64,000 bases of DNA, from the NCBI GenBank assembly GCA_036245805.1, contig BTRK01000003.1, positions 15,912,464 to 15,976,463 on the forward strand, written 5' to 3'. The first letter of the stretch is position 1, and each line of letters opens with the position of its first letter. Positions 54,801 through 64,000 of the stretch are shown one piece after another. This DNA comes from Pristionchus mayeri. Taxonomy: Eukaryota; Nematoda; Chromadorea; Rhabditida; Neodiplogasteridae. The position numbers and the translations under genes were made by a program. The notes below the pieces were generated by a model, which did not search any database, was not told the origin of the DNA, and worked only from the letters and a program-made list of their open reading frames with translations.

Positions 54801-57800
54801 GTTCAAATCAATTTGGAAAGGCGTACCACGATTGGCAAAAGTAGACACTAAACATAGGATACGGAATTACTAGGTACGGGCGAAACGATAAATTAGCTAA
54901 CAAAACTGAGTTTTTTTAAAATTTAAATGAAACTGCATATTAAATTTACGATAGTTTACTATTTTCTAGAAATGGGGGAAGTATAACGTAGTGCTAATTG
55001 CCTCGTTATCTTCTTTTCTTGTAGCCAGAGGGACCATCCCGAACGCAGATCGATAGAGCTCAAAAAATAAGCCGGGAACCCTCAGACGGCTATTTTTCAC
55101 AAAAATGAAGTGAGAGCGAGAAAATTGTGAGCAAAGGTTAGAACCAGAAGCAATGACCCGGTGCCAGGTCCCTCAGAATGGTGATTTGCAAATTTAAAGA
55201 AGTAAGCATGTTTCGGGGTGCTAGAGGAGTGAGAAACTAAAGAAAACTCGACTTGCATGATTTATGCAAAACCGACTTTGAGCTCGATTCGTAGGTGAAT
55301 GGCGTGATATCTTCGTGGTGGCTCGTGCTACTCCTTCGTTAAGTACATGTGTTCAGCGATCAGTGGTTCTCGATGTGTGCAAACATTCTCTCCATGAAAC
55401 GTGCGCCCTTCAATTGTTCGAATGGCGTTCTGGGGTAAGATTTAAATGAAATTATTTTCTTAGTAATATTTTCAATTGGTAATTGTAAAATCAATGAATG
55501 TTCAGCAAAACGACAAAAACTTGTTCAACATTACTTTAACTTCAGAAAGAGATATCTTGCTGCTTATGCCGTAGCAAGTCCTCTAAACTTATCGGAGATG
55601 GTGAAGTGGAAATTTACGTTCCGTGCGACAAAGAGGTATTATTTTGTCCATCTGACGCCAGCATGATAGGAGAGAGTGGGAGGTTAGAGAGTGTGGTGAA
55701 AGATAGGGAACTTGTCTTGTTGTTCTCCTGCCTTGCACTCAATGTAGGAGGATAGGTGACGCAAATGCACAGAGCGGTAGATTACATGTGGATAGCAGGA
55801 GTATCAGTGCAACAAGCCAGCACAAACTGACAACACAGTTTCGAGACAATCGTAAACCGGAACTCATTTTCCAAATTCCGAGGTTGAAATCTCTATTCAG
55901 AATTGAGTTATGGTTCTCTTAAAACATTCAAAATTGATCCTGACGCACAGTCAACGGATGAGAGGGCACGCGACTTCATTCATTTCATCATTCATTCATT
56001 CATTCATTTATTCCGTTGGGGTGAGATTTCAAGAATGGCGAGAGTGTATACAAGAAACGGATGTCCGTCGATTGGATCGAATCGGTTGGATGTTGCTTGG
56101 CAGCAAGGGTATGGGAGGGAGAGGGATAATTGATCTATTGATCTAGCCAAGTGGCAATAATAGACGGGGGATAAAAAGTATGACATTGTGAACGGATTAA
56201 ACGAGAAAAAACATTATGCGAGGAACTAACACATTCTATGGGAAGAGTGTTCCAGATAGATAATGAACGAGATACAAGGGTTGAGCTAGAATTATTAGGG
56301 ATAAAAGGCAACGAGATACGAAGGGGGTGGGCATTTCTGAGAGAACGGGTCAGAGGTGAACGAATAAGCAGAGATGAAACATCGAGAGTATAGCGATTAT
56401 GCATAATTGAGTGGAGGAATAATAAATCAATGATAAATCTACGGCGTTCTAAAGTCATTAAATTAAGCTCATGAAGCCTACGTTTATAAGATATAGGGGG
56501 GACCGAGCAGCGCACGTACATTCTACGGGTAAAGTCACGCTGAACTCTTTCTAATTCCTTAGTAAACGCAACGGTATGGCTGGGATTCCAAATGATGGAG
56601 CAATACTCGAGATTAGGAAGGATGAAGGTAGTGTACGATTTAAGGTATAAATCGAGAGAGTTGCTACGAAAGGCTTTAAATATGAGATTCATTTTAGAAC
56701 GAACTTTAGACACTATCTTATTAATATGGGGCGTGAAAGACAGTGAGGGGGAGAAATGCACTCCTAGGTCTTTAATAGTACACTTACTGTGGTCATTGCT
56801 GGGTTCTTTTAAAACAACATCATTAATTGAGAACTGTCTACGGGGGTTACGAAGGCCATAATGAACAATGTGACATTTTTCAGAGATACCAAGATTCCAT
56901 TGTGAGGACCAATTAGCAACAATATTTAAGGCAGATCGCAGATCATCTGAGAATAATGGGGATTCAGCAAACAACTTAAGGTCATCTGCATAAACAGAAT
57001 AATATATAGTCTGAGGGAATTTACTACACATATCGTTGATAAATAAAATAAAGAGGAGAGGGCCTATACAAGATCCCTGGGGAACGCCGGAAATCACTGG
57101 GGACGGAGGGGAAAAGGAGTTATCAATGAAAACAGATTGCGTTCGGCTAGAAAGGTAAGCATGAAACCAAGATACTAAGTGATCAGAGAGACCTAGCTCA
57201 GACAATTTATGTAATAATAATCGATGGTCGATTGAGTCAAAAGCTTTTTTGAAATCGATATAAATTGTGTCAAAAGGGGCACCGTGCCTAGAAATGCGGA
57301 GATAATGTGCATATGTCTCAGCAAGATTAGTGGAAGTTGATCTACAATTTCTAAAACCTGTTTGATGTGGGTCAAACAAATTATTATGATCAAGAAATGA
57401 CGTGATTTTACCTATAATCTTCTCGAAAACTTTGCAAACAGACGACGTAAGTGAAATAGGACGAAAATCAGAAATAGAATTACTTAATTTTTTAGGGATT
57501 GGCTTAACTAGGGCGTGACGCCATTGAGATGGCACCTGGGAAGTAAGCAAAGATTTGTTACAAATAATAAGTAGGGGAGAAACAATAGACGATTTACATT
57601 TCGAGAGAACTATGCTCGGAATATTATCGGGGGTTACATTCACTTTGGGAGAAAGCTTATTAAGAGCACTAATAACATCCACGTGACAAATGGAGGGTAA
57701 ATCGAAAAAGAATTGAGCGGAAGGTAGGCACCACAAGCTCCGCCCACTTCCTTCTGACACGATTCCCCCTCGAAAGCAAGATAGAACAAACACAGCGTTC

Positions 57801-60800
57801 ATTCTTAACCAAATTACTTGATAAAAAAAGAATTCGAAAGCAAGTGTGCTTTCGATATTTTACTATTCAAAAAACAGTTTTTACAGCTGTCGTGTTGAAA
57901 AATCGAACTTCGTAACGCGATCCATCGTTTTTCCCAAATTTTTGCTATGCGTGAGCAGAGGACTTATGATACAAGGTTTGAATAGTGAAATTATGATAGC
58001 CAGCAACCATTCAAACAAGATGGTGAAAATAAATCGAAAAAATATTGATTTCCCTGTCTGTGTTTCTAAGTAAACCAGTCGGTGCCTGTGCTAAAAGATC
58101 GCCCTCTTCCTCTCTCCCTCTCCTCCCTCTCCTCTCGCCTTTTTCTGACCCGGCCTGAGTAGAGAGCGCGCGCTCTAAAGAAGAGTGCGGCCGCCTCGCT
58201 GTCTCGCCTTACCTCACAAGGGTAAGGCGCAACCGGGAAAGGGCGAAGCCCTGCTCAAATTTTTGGCGATTTTGACTGGGGAAGGGTCGGAATAGGCTCC
58301 GCCCCCTCTCTCCATCGTCTCGTTTTCCTACCGCTCTCCGTTGACGCCTTTTCTCGTACTTTATGACGTCTAGTGTGATTCTGAGAAAAGATATCGACAA
58401 ACGGCCAAAAGCATGATCTTGTTTGGTTCCGAGCGGGCAGTTTGAGCATAGTTAGGGCGGCATAGCTTCATTTCGGCTGTACTCCTTGTGGTCCCTAGGG
58501 GAAGGAAGGGGAAGCGGAGAATGCTGAGGTCGGGAAAAAACAGATGAAAAGAAACTATCAAAAGCTCTACATTTCTGGTCGTTAGATAACAAAACAGAAC
58601 CATCAGAGTCAACAATTCCAGAAGGGGTGACCTTAGGAGAACTTAATTTGTCCTTACAGTAATTATAAAACAGCTTAGGATTAGAAGATTTGACAATACG
58701 ATTTTCGAGGGAACAGTAAAATCTATTGAGAGCAGAGTTAAAGCGTTGATTCATAATGGCACACGCGCGACTGTTAGGGGCAATTCTGATCAGGTTCTTA
58801 GATTTCCCATAGAGGATTTTCAAAGTTCGAGGATATCTAGACAATGGTGATTGATTAGAAAGAGGAACGAAAGTATCAGGTTGTAACATAAGTTTTGTCG
58901 CGTCTAATCTCTTATGCATTTTAACCTCAGAAATTCTTCGAATTAATTTAATCTCAATTTCGTTATTCATCATCAGTGAGGGCCTTCGTACTCTTTCTTA
59001 CGCGCTTTACTTCAGTCCTGTCAAGGCAGTTGAGGAGGCACATTAGTCAGACAAAGTTGTACTGAGATAAGGATTAGAAATCATTTTCACGCATCAGCTC
59101 TTCTTGAAAAGGATAAATTATGCCGATTTTGTGTGATTTGCGTAAAGTACTACATATGTGCATAATTTTGAACCACTCACGGATAATGACAAACTAAAAT
59201 CGTTCTAGAAATGTAGACGAGTTTGTATAATGTGGATGGTTGGTGACGGTCGCGAAAACTTTCGCAAGCCGAATTTTCTTCTCAGTAGATATCCAGATCC
59301 AAATAGTGGTGGAATATAGTTCACCCAAAGTGGTCAGTGTGCAGACAAAGTTTGGGGTAGATTGGGTTCTGTTGAGATAAGTGGCTCCATTCAGAACGAT
59401 GGTATGTAAATTAAACTACTGAAATCGGCACTTTGTTCATATTCCTACCTCGCACACATGTTCAATATCAGATTTGTTGTGTCCATCCGAACCATAAACC
59501 CTTCCCTTACTAGTATCTACTTGGAATAAGTTTGGAAATAAATAGCTTTTGAATGACAATCTTTAATTCGAAACACCTAAACTTGCAAATTTTGGTAAAA
59601 TTGTGCGCGAATTGAATTAATAAAAATTCAAATTTCCCACAAGTGGAGTGTCCTTTCTCTCACTTGTTTAATGATAAATTATACCTCCATGAGTGGTAAT
59701 TGAACGCACTTATGTTAGTCACTGTTGTTGCAATTCTGGATTCAGAAGAGTTGGTCAAGTTGGCTACGAATCAGCGGCTAACCTTACACTCAGTGAAGTA
59801 TACCTTTGGTTCCGCTCAACATAGCACCATATCTGGCGTATATTTTGAAAGAGCATTGACGGGGTATATCACCATGCTGTAGAAGTTTGGTTCATTATTC
59901 ATCTCTGCGAACTAGCACCCGATCAAACGAATTAATAAAATCTGCACCAAATTTAAATCAGTTCATATTAATATTTTTCGCATAGCCAGCGTGCGCAGTT
60001 CAGCTCTACCCTATGGTTTGAATGTGCATGAACACCCCAAACATATACTAGGAGGTCAGGCATTGATAATGTTTGAGAAGTATCCTTCATGGAAATATTG
60101 TGAACCTCCGAAATGCGACAAAACTTATGTTACAACCTAATATTAAGGACATTATTAATGAAAGAAATGAAATAATCAAACGATTGGTGAGCATCAAGGT
60201 TACTTAAAGCATGGGTCCAGTTGTGATAGAAAATGTGATCATTGATGGATGACCAATCAGCTAATCGATAATTACGGGAGGGAGCACCAACATTCTGAGG
60301 AGGACAGGGAGTAACTAAATCAAATGTCACACTTAGATGATCACTTAATGCAGTAGCAGAAGATGTATTACAAATAATGTCCTTATTGCAAAATACGAGG
60401 TCTAAATAGTTATGTAGCCGGGTAGGGAACGAGACATGTTGGGTAAAGTGGTGGTCGCAAACAAAATCAAGTAGGTCATTTTGAGTTGGAGAAGAGAGAG
60501 ATGGCCAATCAATATTGGGGAAATTGAAATCACCAATTAAAATACATGGAAAATTGGTTGAGATGAGAGTCCCTAGATTCTGAAGAAGTTGTGTAAAAGA
60601 GAGAATCGGAGCGGAGGGGGATCTGTAGACAGTGAAAATCCTAATTTTTTTATATGGTAGAGTAGGAGAATAATCTACATGAATATCAACTACGCAACAT
60701 TCTATAAGAGGAAAAGAGAGGGAAGAAATCAGGATGGGATTCAAGGAGTGGTGAACTAAGCAAGCTACGCCACCGCCTCTACCGTAATCATTAGAAATCG

Positions 60801-63701
60801 CGCGATTGCATCGGAATGGTATGTAATAAGGAAATCCACCTACAAGGAAAGAATCGCTCTCACTACAATCTAGCCAGGTCTCTGATATGCAAATGATAAG
60901 ATGCTCTAATGAGGAGAGCAGGAACGAGAGTTGGGGCAATTTGCATCTTATAGAACGGGCATTCGAATAGAATATCGAGACAGGTAAATCTCTATGCTTA
61001 CGTGTACTAAGTGGTGATCGATTTCTCAAAGAGGATGCAGTAAATGAATGAGGACTAGATTGAGTCAAGAGGGGAGACAAAGGGGGAAACAATGTACCCT
61101 TGCTGCCATTGTCCTATCCTCGGCGAGACGTCACGTGATTAGCACGGGAAGGAGGAACGGGCATGGGATCGGGCGTCGAGGGTGCAGTGGCAGTAGAGAG
61201 TGCAGCAGTAGAGGTGCGAGAGTCGCCTGAATGAGGAACATCGGCAGAAGAGTTCTGTACGGTGCGGGGGGCGCTGTAGTTAGGAGGGAGCGGGCGTGGG
61301 GTACGGTAGTTGATCAGGGTGTAATCACGCACTCCGCATACGAGACTTTTGGCATCGAAATTGCGCTTTCTCGCTTCAGCACGGGCCTCCTTCTCCATTA
61401 TGAGCTGCGTGGGAGGCAGATCTTTCCTTATGAAGGCGCGCGATTCCTTGAACGGAGTGGGGCGACCAGGTTTGCTTCGAATGCCTGAGAGGAGAAGGTC
61501 ACGGGTCGTCTTGTCAGGGCATGAGATCTTGAGGGGGCGAGAGGCAGGAGAGCGGTCGGCAGGATGGCGGTGGTATGAGATGCGATTCTCATTCCACGCC
61601 TTCTGCACCACGTCATTGCCTGCATATTGGACGAGATCGGCAACGAGCTTTTCATCAGCTGTCTTTCCCGCGGTCGGGTCATCTAACTCCTTGTGTCCGA
61701 TGATGACGGCTCTCGTCTCTTTATCTTCATACTCAGCCTTGTCTGCGATGACGCGACAGCACGACTCGTAAACCACTCGCGCCACATCGAGTACAGGGGA
61801 GAGTGCAGGGGGAGAGGAGAGAGGGATGGAGGGAGAGTGGGATTTCAAGAGGGAGAGCACCTCAGCCAACAAGGCGTTAGTGGCGTCCATCTTGGCCGAG
61901 AGAGCATCAACACTCTTTTGGGTCGCGAATACAGTGGGAGTGGGACCACGAGCAGCGAGAGGGAGCGCCGCCTTGTTAATCGTTCTAGAGGGCGTTTCTC
62001 CTGACATCGCACTAGGGGGAGGAAGCGTCGAAATGGCTCACCTCGTCCGGTGGGTTAGACCACACCACGTCAGCACCCACTTGCTGACTAGCACGCGACG
62101 AGGTAGATCAGCGGTAGTCGAAGAAGGGAGAGACGAGAGACGAGGGGGGAGGGCAATTTGACTAGAGGGAGACGGAGCTCGAGACAGAGCGACCGCTCAC
62201 GACGGCGACAGAGACAAGAAGGAAGGGAGAGAACAAGAGAGTTCTCTCCCTTTTTGAAACATATTTCAACCAGGCGCGTTTTTGCTGAGAGTCCCGCTTA
62301 AAACTCACAGTGTACTGCAATAGGGAGGAAGAGTAAAAAAGAAGGGGGGGACCATGCCTAGTGATCACTTACCCGAGAGGCAGCTATGAGTCGTGGGGAT
62401 GGGGAAGGAAGGAGAGAAAGAAAGTAAACAGGGTTGTTAAAGAATTTCAAGTAGGAGTAGTGAATAATTCAAAATTCGTTATTTTCAATCTTATTACAGG
62501 GTTTCCGTTTGGCAATCTCGAATACAAGGTGAGCTAAATTCATTTTTACTTTTTTCACTTTGGTAATAAGCATCACGCATTTCAAAAAAAATTATGAAAA
62601 AAACTTCTGCATTCTGCGCTTTTACAGGGATCACTTCGAAAGGCTCATGGAACAGAAGAGACTCGCACTTAGAGTTGGAAAAAACGAGGAGTACCTTGCT
62701 GATATCGATGAAGAAATGGATATATTGAGGAAACGCAAATCGACAATCGACAGGGAATTTTTCATTTCTTGCGAGAATCAGGTATTATTCAGCACAAAAT
62801 TTGGTATTATCCGATTCTATTTTTCAGCTTATCAAGGACAGACGAGAAGCAGCTGCTGCTGCAGCCGCAGAAGCCGAATTTGCAGCAGCCTCAGGTTTGA
62901 GTCGTTCAATATCTTTTCGGTACTCGGTCGGATGCGAACTCTTTCGGGAAAAAGCTAAAAAATACGCTTCCCTAGTATTTTCTCACATTCAGAAGATGTT
63001 TCGACAGATGGGGAACCTCATTGTAATTTCAAAATAATGGAGAATAAAACTTTGTTGGTTCTCATCCGACATCAGACCAAGTACCTGCTTTTCTCGACGC
63101 AATTATTACAGTCAATGCTTTGGATGCCAATGGAGACGTCGCTGATACTCAGGCTACTGCTGCAGATTCGTCATCCAGTGCCGCTTCGAGTAGGAATTCA
63201 GGCAAGATTTGCATAAGCATGCTTATTTTGGAATTTCTGAAGACCATCTACAAATTTGAAGCTTGTTTTTTTTTAAATCCGAACGCATGAATCAATAATT
63301 AAAAATTTAAGCAGATACAACGTTCTGGATATAAAGTTTGTGAATGTTAGACATCTCATTTATGCTGCAGTTTCGGAGACGCGCGAGCCGCACGCTGCAG
63401 CTCGTACGACCAACCAGGCTTCTGCGGAAGCTGCACAGGGAGGAGATCCGACGGAGGAGGAGAGTGTGGCAACGCGAGTCAGTGAGAGAAGAAGGAGGAG
63501 GGCTGCAGGTTAGAACAGTAGAGTCATGATTGGATTAGGGGAGAGAAAGTATGCTGTTTTTCCAATTCAAATTGTGATATTCATCGCGAACATTGTGTTT
63601 TAGTAGCTACTGTTCATTCATAATAGAATGCAAAAAACCTTAATTAAATTCCAGAAGAAACTGCATCGAGTGCCGTTGTACAACAGAATAGACAAAGATG
63701 A
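39870..63701 (+). CDS. RING-H2 finger / coiled-coil protein spanning about 24 kb
   Basis: Ten exons: 39870-39959, 55357-55434, 55546-55635, 62500-62528, 62628-62781, 62828-62894, 62993-63022, 63112-63201, 63371-63508 and 63655-63701. They total 813 nt, with every phase matching, and encode 270 residues plus a stop. Ligands C20-x2-C23-x14-C38-x-H40-x2-H43-x2-C46-x14-C61-x2-C64 form a complete C3H2C3 RING assembled from exons 1-3. Residues about 98-150 (ERLMEQKRLALRVGKNEEYL and DEEMDILRKRKSTIDRE) look coiled-coil. An Ala-rich stretch then leads to a Ser/Ala/Glu/Arg-rich tail. A role as an E3 ubiquitin ligase is the family inference; substrate unknown. The start follows CTCCTCTTTGCAG directly, suggesting trans-splicing. 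Intron 1 (15.4 kb) holds the palindromic array, intron 3 (6.9 kb) the LINE; intron 8 has a GC donor. Alternatively, array exons could replace exon 1. A poly(A) signal is at 63848. Confidence 0.72.
40693..40791 (+). pseudogene. Small Ala-rich terminal exon fragment in the palindrome arm
   Basis: After CCTTTTCCAG an in-frame stretch MRQSETLKSLQPAAAAADRD, then RKPIDPDSDSGR and TAG, resembles the Ala-rich tails of this RING family. It is convergent with the antisense RING fragment in the same arm. Inverted or direct copies occur near 46400-46498, 47285-47383, 50599-50697 and 51484-51582. Confidence 0.3.
41546..42383 (-). pseudogene. RING-paralogue exons, antisense copy (left arm)
   Basis: Exons 42383-42307, 42124-41971 and 41710-41546 mirror the copy at 44808-45645 exactly in structure, with one visible residue change (VVGIP versus VVSIP lies just outside the exon). 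The copy runs opposite to the host gene, so a host transcript contains its complement. Confidence 0.8.
43512..47706. repeat. Tandem duplication unit 1, 4195 bp
   Basis: Unit 1 starts in the last 112 bp of the left palindrome arm (TAATAGAGTTTTAGTGTTTT). It spans the centre and right arm, then a second hairpin centre near 46930, and ends in about 730 bp of diverged left-arm sequence (TCGAGTTATGACA). The junction to unit 2 at 47706/47707 is abrupt. Confidence 0.93.
44808..45645 (+). pseudogene. RING-paralogue exons, sense copy 1
   Basis: Three exons with matching phases: 44808-44884 (PAVVSLDMHGSINCHRVTDE), 45067-45220 (SKHMLSARESGKSEEYIQDI, coiled-coil) and 45481-45645 (VEEDVAANAADSAPV, ending EEICCICRDALSKK). 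The middle exon is 154 nt, the same as host exon 5, and aligns with it. The last exon ends in phase 0 seven residues after the CxxC, exactly like host exon 1. The fragment thus runs from just after one RING to the first half of the next. The next exon of the paralogue is absent. It is either a captured gene fragment or usable alternative exons of the host gene. Confidence 0.75.
47707..51905. repeat. Tandem duplication unit 2, 4199 bp
   Basis: Unit 2 is virtually identical to unit 1 (offset 4195). A 4-bp insertion near 50285 (TATCAGTAGCCACT versus TATCGCCACT) makes the offset 4199 afterwards. After 51905 the sequence continues as left-arm sequence (matching 41128-41489) to 52267 and then decays by about 52300. 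Confidence 0.93.
49003..49840 (+). pseudogene. RING-paralogue exons, sense copy 2
   Basis: Same three exons as sense copy 1, shifted by 4195: 49003-49079, 49262-49415 and 49676-49840, with no difference I can see. It is the array copy closest to host exon 2 (55357). Confidence 0.75.
52553..52960. repeat. Fold-back repeat, arms about 190 bp
   Basis: GATCATTTTCTTTAAATTTA at the left pairs with its complement at the right end. Near the centre (about 52756) AAGTTTCAACATTTTTGAAA pairs with its inverse. It follows the end of the palindromic array. Confidence 0.8.
53284..53650. mobile_element. Nested MITE with about 50-bp terminal inverted repeats
   Basis: AAGAAGGAGTGTCAGCAAAG at the left and CTTTGCTGACAGTCCTTCTT at the right pair over about 50 bp, through CATAACCATGACC. 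It lies inside the MITE at 53214-54294 and carries a tRNA-like core. Confidence 0.8.
53388..53458 (+). pseudogene. tRNA-like sequence (A and B boxes)
   Basis: TAGCTCAGTGGTAAAGC (A-box region) and a perfect T arm GTGGG TTCGAAT CCCAC (B box) are present. The anticodon arm and acceptor stem do not pair, so it is a tRNA pseudogene or SINE-type promoter rather than a working tRNA. Confidence 0.55.
54296..54603. mobile_element. MITE, 308 bp, 4-bp target duplication
   Basis: Termini CACAGTATTAAGC and GCTTAATACTGTG, flanked by GTGC on both sides (54292-54295 and 54604-54607). Confidence 0.75.
54608..55356. other. Remainder of RING-gene intron 1
   Basis: No exon or element recognised. The acceptor AAGTACATGTGTTCAG ends at 55356. 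Confidence 0.5.
55636..55976. other. RING-gene intron 3, left part
   Basis: Follows the GTATTA donor at 55636. No element recognised except the first half of the dispersed repeat at its end. Confidence 0.5.
56135..57735 (-). CDS. LINE reverse transcriptase domain (part of ORF2)
   Basis: About 530 uninterrupted residues, from LPSAQFFFDLP to IIATWLDQ and a stop. Motifs in order: DFRPISLTS, DFKKAFDSIDH (catalytic Asp), SGVPQGSCIGPLLF, and YADDLKLF (catalytic Asp pair), then the thumb and the usual C-terminal tail SIWNTLP. Copies cDNA of LINE RNA at the target site. All core motifs are intact. The first 24 residues of the longer open frame (MNAVFVLSCF and on) belong to the nested element, not the LINE. 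Confidence 0.93.
57736..58494. mobile_element. Element nested in LINE ORF2, about 760 bp
   Basis: Its outer ends share ACCACAAG and complement. The flanking LINE frames PLPLPS and LPSAQFFFD are normally close together. The interior has GAAAGCAAGTGTGCTTTC, GCCTTACCTCACAAGGGTAAGGC (small hairpins), and a CT-rich tract. The exact duplication is unresolved. The interior also shows AGAGAGCGCGCGCTCT. Confidence 0.65.
58495..58882 (-). CDS. LINE ORF2 linker between endonuclease and reverse transcriptase
   Basis: The frame reads QPDTFVPLSNQSPLSRYPRT, then KNLIRIAPNSRACAIMNQRF, NPKLFYNYCKDKLS and FDSFFSSVFSRPQ. This is the conserved connector preceding the palm in CR1/jockey-type ORF2. It continues the endonuclease frame (NNVLNIRL) once the nested element is removed. 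Confidence 0.85.
58883..60136. mobile_element. DNA element nested in LINE ORF2, about 1.25 kb, no transposase seen
   Basis: Perfect 19-bp inverted termini GTAACATAAGTTTTGTCGC and complement lie at the two sides. Removing the element joins LINE residues NIRL to QPDT in frame. Neither strand has a frame resembling a transposase. The junction at TTG/CAA is nearly symmetrical, so the target duplication is not clear. Confidence 0.8.
60137..61092 (-). CDS. LINE apurinic-type endonuclease domain (start of ORF2)
   Basis: About 318 residues. Motifs: FYSNARSIR (about 41-49), ISETWLD (metal-binding Glu, about 69-75), VYRSPSAP (about 155), IGDFNFPNIDW (about 186-196) and ALSDHLSVTF (catalytic Asp-His, about 248-257). 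These nick the target DNA. An ATG start is not evident; ORF2 begins close behind ORF1's stop, so coupled translation is possible. Confidence 0.9.
61114..62007 (-). CDS. LINE ORF1 protein, 297 residues
   Basis: Starts MSGETPSRTINKAALPLAAR. QKSVDALSAKMDATNALLAE (about 30-50) is a heptad-type coiled coil for oligomerisation. The central part (LKISCPDKTTRDLLLSGIRS) has the character of a nucleic-acid-binding ORF1 domain, and the tail is Pro/Ser/Thr-rich. No CCHC knuckle. It stops 22 bp before the endonuclease frame. Intact reading frame. Confidence 0.85.
   Translation of the reverse strand: MSGETPSRTINKAALPLAARGPTPTVFATQKSVDALSAKMDATNALLAEVLSLLKSHSPSIPLSSPPALSPVLDVARVVYESCCRVIADKAEYEDKETRAVIIGHKELDDPTAGKTADEKLVADLVQYAGNDVVQKAWNENRISYHRHPADRSPASRPLKISCPDKTTRDLLLSGIRSKPGRPTPFKESRAFIRKDLPPTQLIMEKEARAEARKRNFDAKSLVCGVRDYTLINYRTPRPLPPNYSAPRTVQNSSADVPHSGDSRTSTAALSTATAPSTPDPMPVPPSRANHVTSRRG
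62235..62499. other. End of dispersed repeat and RING-gene intron 3
   Basis: AAGAGAGTTCTCTCCC and TTGAAACATATTTCAACC complete the repeat whose other half lies at 55960-55976. The exon-4 acceptor CAATCTTATTACAG follows. Confidence 0.7.
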
Positions 63702-64000
63702 ACTTGATAGGAGATTCTCAATTTTCCCTGATCAATCAATTGCCTAAATCATCCAATTTGTTGCTATCGCTAAGTTATACTTCTGTTTTGTTCTGTTGTT
63801 GAGCACTATTCAAAACTATAATTTATGCTGGGAATTGTTGATCAATGAATAAATATTCATTGTGAGGATGCGAAGCAAGAGGAAAACAGGTGCAACTAAC
63901 AATAATTAATTTATCAATGATTGACGCAACGAAAAGCAGTAATCAATTTATACATGGTTCACTGTTCAACGAACTCTTGTCGATGAATCAGTAATATATT
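63702..64000. terminator. 3' end of the RING-H2 gene
   Basis: AATAAA at 63848-63853, about 150 bp after the stop codon, is the first good poly(A) signal. Nothing coding is seen to the window's end. Confidence 0.6.

Larger units (their letters stand above)
55977..62234 (-). mobile_element. CR1-like LINE, 6.26 kb including two nested insertions
   Basis: Read on the minus strand: 5' part 62234-62008, ORF1 62007-61114, then ORF2 in three pieces (endonuclease 61092-60137, linker 58882-58495, reverse transcriptase 57735-56135). It ends in a (TGAA)-type tandem tail at 56012-55977. The boundaries are firm because the element splits a dispersed repeat (GCACGCGACTT | AAGAGAGTTCTCTCCC) whose unbroken copies are at 1880 and 16110. 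Removing the two inserts gives an ORF2 of about 970 residues. A tandem-repeat 3' tail and no poly(A) fits the CR1 group. Confidence 0.88.

Noticed and set aside
61231..62161. Plus-strand frames of 85-140 codons opposite LINE ORF1
   Set aside because: Antisense to a well-supported ORF1, and Arg/Gly/Ser-rich as expected for a reversed frame.
63371..63529. Alternative frame of the last RING-gene exons (RRRASRTLQLVRPTRLL)
   Set aside because: Open, but Arg-rich as a shifted reading of Ala/Glu codons. The chosen frame fits all exon phases from exon 1 to the stop.
1..64000. CRISPR arrays, prokaryotic operons or viral genes
   Set aside because: The spliced genes, tRNA type and transposons are eukaryotic; no regularly spaced short direct repeats with unique spacers occur.

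Overview
This window looks like nematode genomic DNA, and its texture (short introns ending in TTTCAG or GCAG, acceptor-like sites directly before start codons, several mariner families, a CR1-like LINE, many fold-back repeats) is compatible with a diplogastrid such as Pristionchus. The species is inference; no search was run. Nothing bacterial or viral is seen. Roughly four host genes are embedded in dense, nested mobile DNA.

Region 1 (1-7.6 kb): an exon of an unknown gene enters from the left edge on the minus strand. A minus-strand gene with a vaguely BTB-like C-terminal part (862-4220) is split by a DD37D (maT) mariner and a TA-MITE. A fold-back element with a nested MITE lies at 4.6-6.8 kb, next to a fragment of a paralogue of that gene. 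Region 2 (7.6-12.1 kb): a complete 12-exon short-chain dehydrogenase of the retinol dehydrogenase type, with a tRNA-Gln(CUG) in one intron, four TGACGTCA sites in the next, and an 11-bp-TSD MITE in the last. Region 3 (12.4-16 kb): two mariners, a second tRNA-Gln, and a RING pseudogene cut by a mariner. Region 4 (16.5-18.8 kb): a 10-exon GNAT-like acetyltransferase gene with an 800-bp palindrome in one intron. Region 5 (19.4-27.4 kb): a third tRNA-Gln and a minus-strand gene for a Ser/Glu/Arg-rich, probably nuclear protein, whose penultimate exon is broken by a 330-bp MITE. Region 6 (27.4-39.8 kb): mostly repeats, with mariners, palindromes, MITEs and one orphan 3' exon.

Region 7 (39.87-63.70 kb) is the most unusual. 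Ten exons with fully consistent phases give a 270-residue RING-H2/coiled-coil protein. The RING itself is split by a 15.4-kb intron holding a 12-kb palindromic array (arms about 3.25 kb, plus a 4.2-kb tandem duplication). The array carries three near-identical copies of exons from a paralogue of the same gene, one antisense and two sense. The sense copies end in a RING half-exon whose phase and zinc-ligand spacing match the host exon 2. Another 6.9-kb intron holds a CR1-like LINE, itself interrupted by two DNA elements. A transcript of intron 1 would fold into a very long hairpin homologous to the gene family.

The genes have no evident shared pathway. The RING loci (pseudogene at 14-16 kb, host gene, array copies) form a local family that appears to have spread by segmental duplication and inversion.
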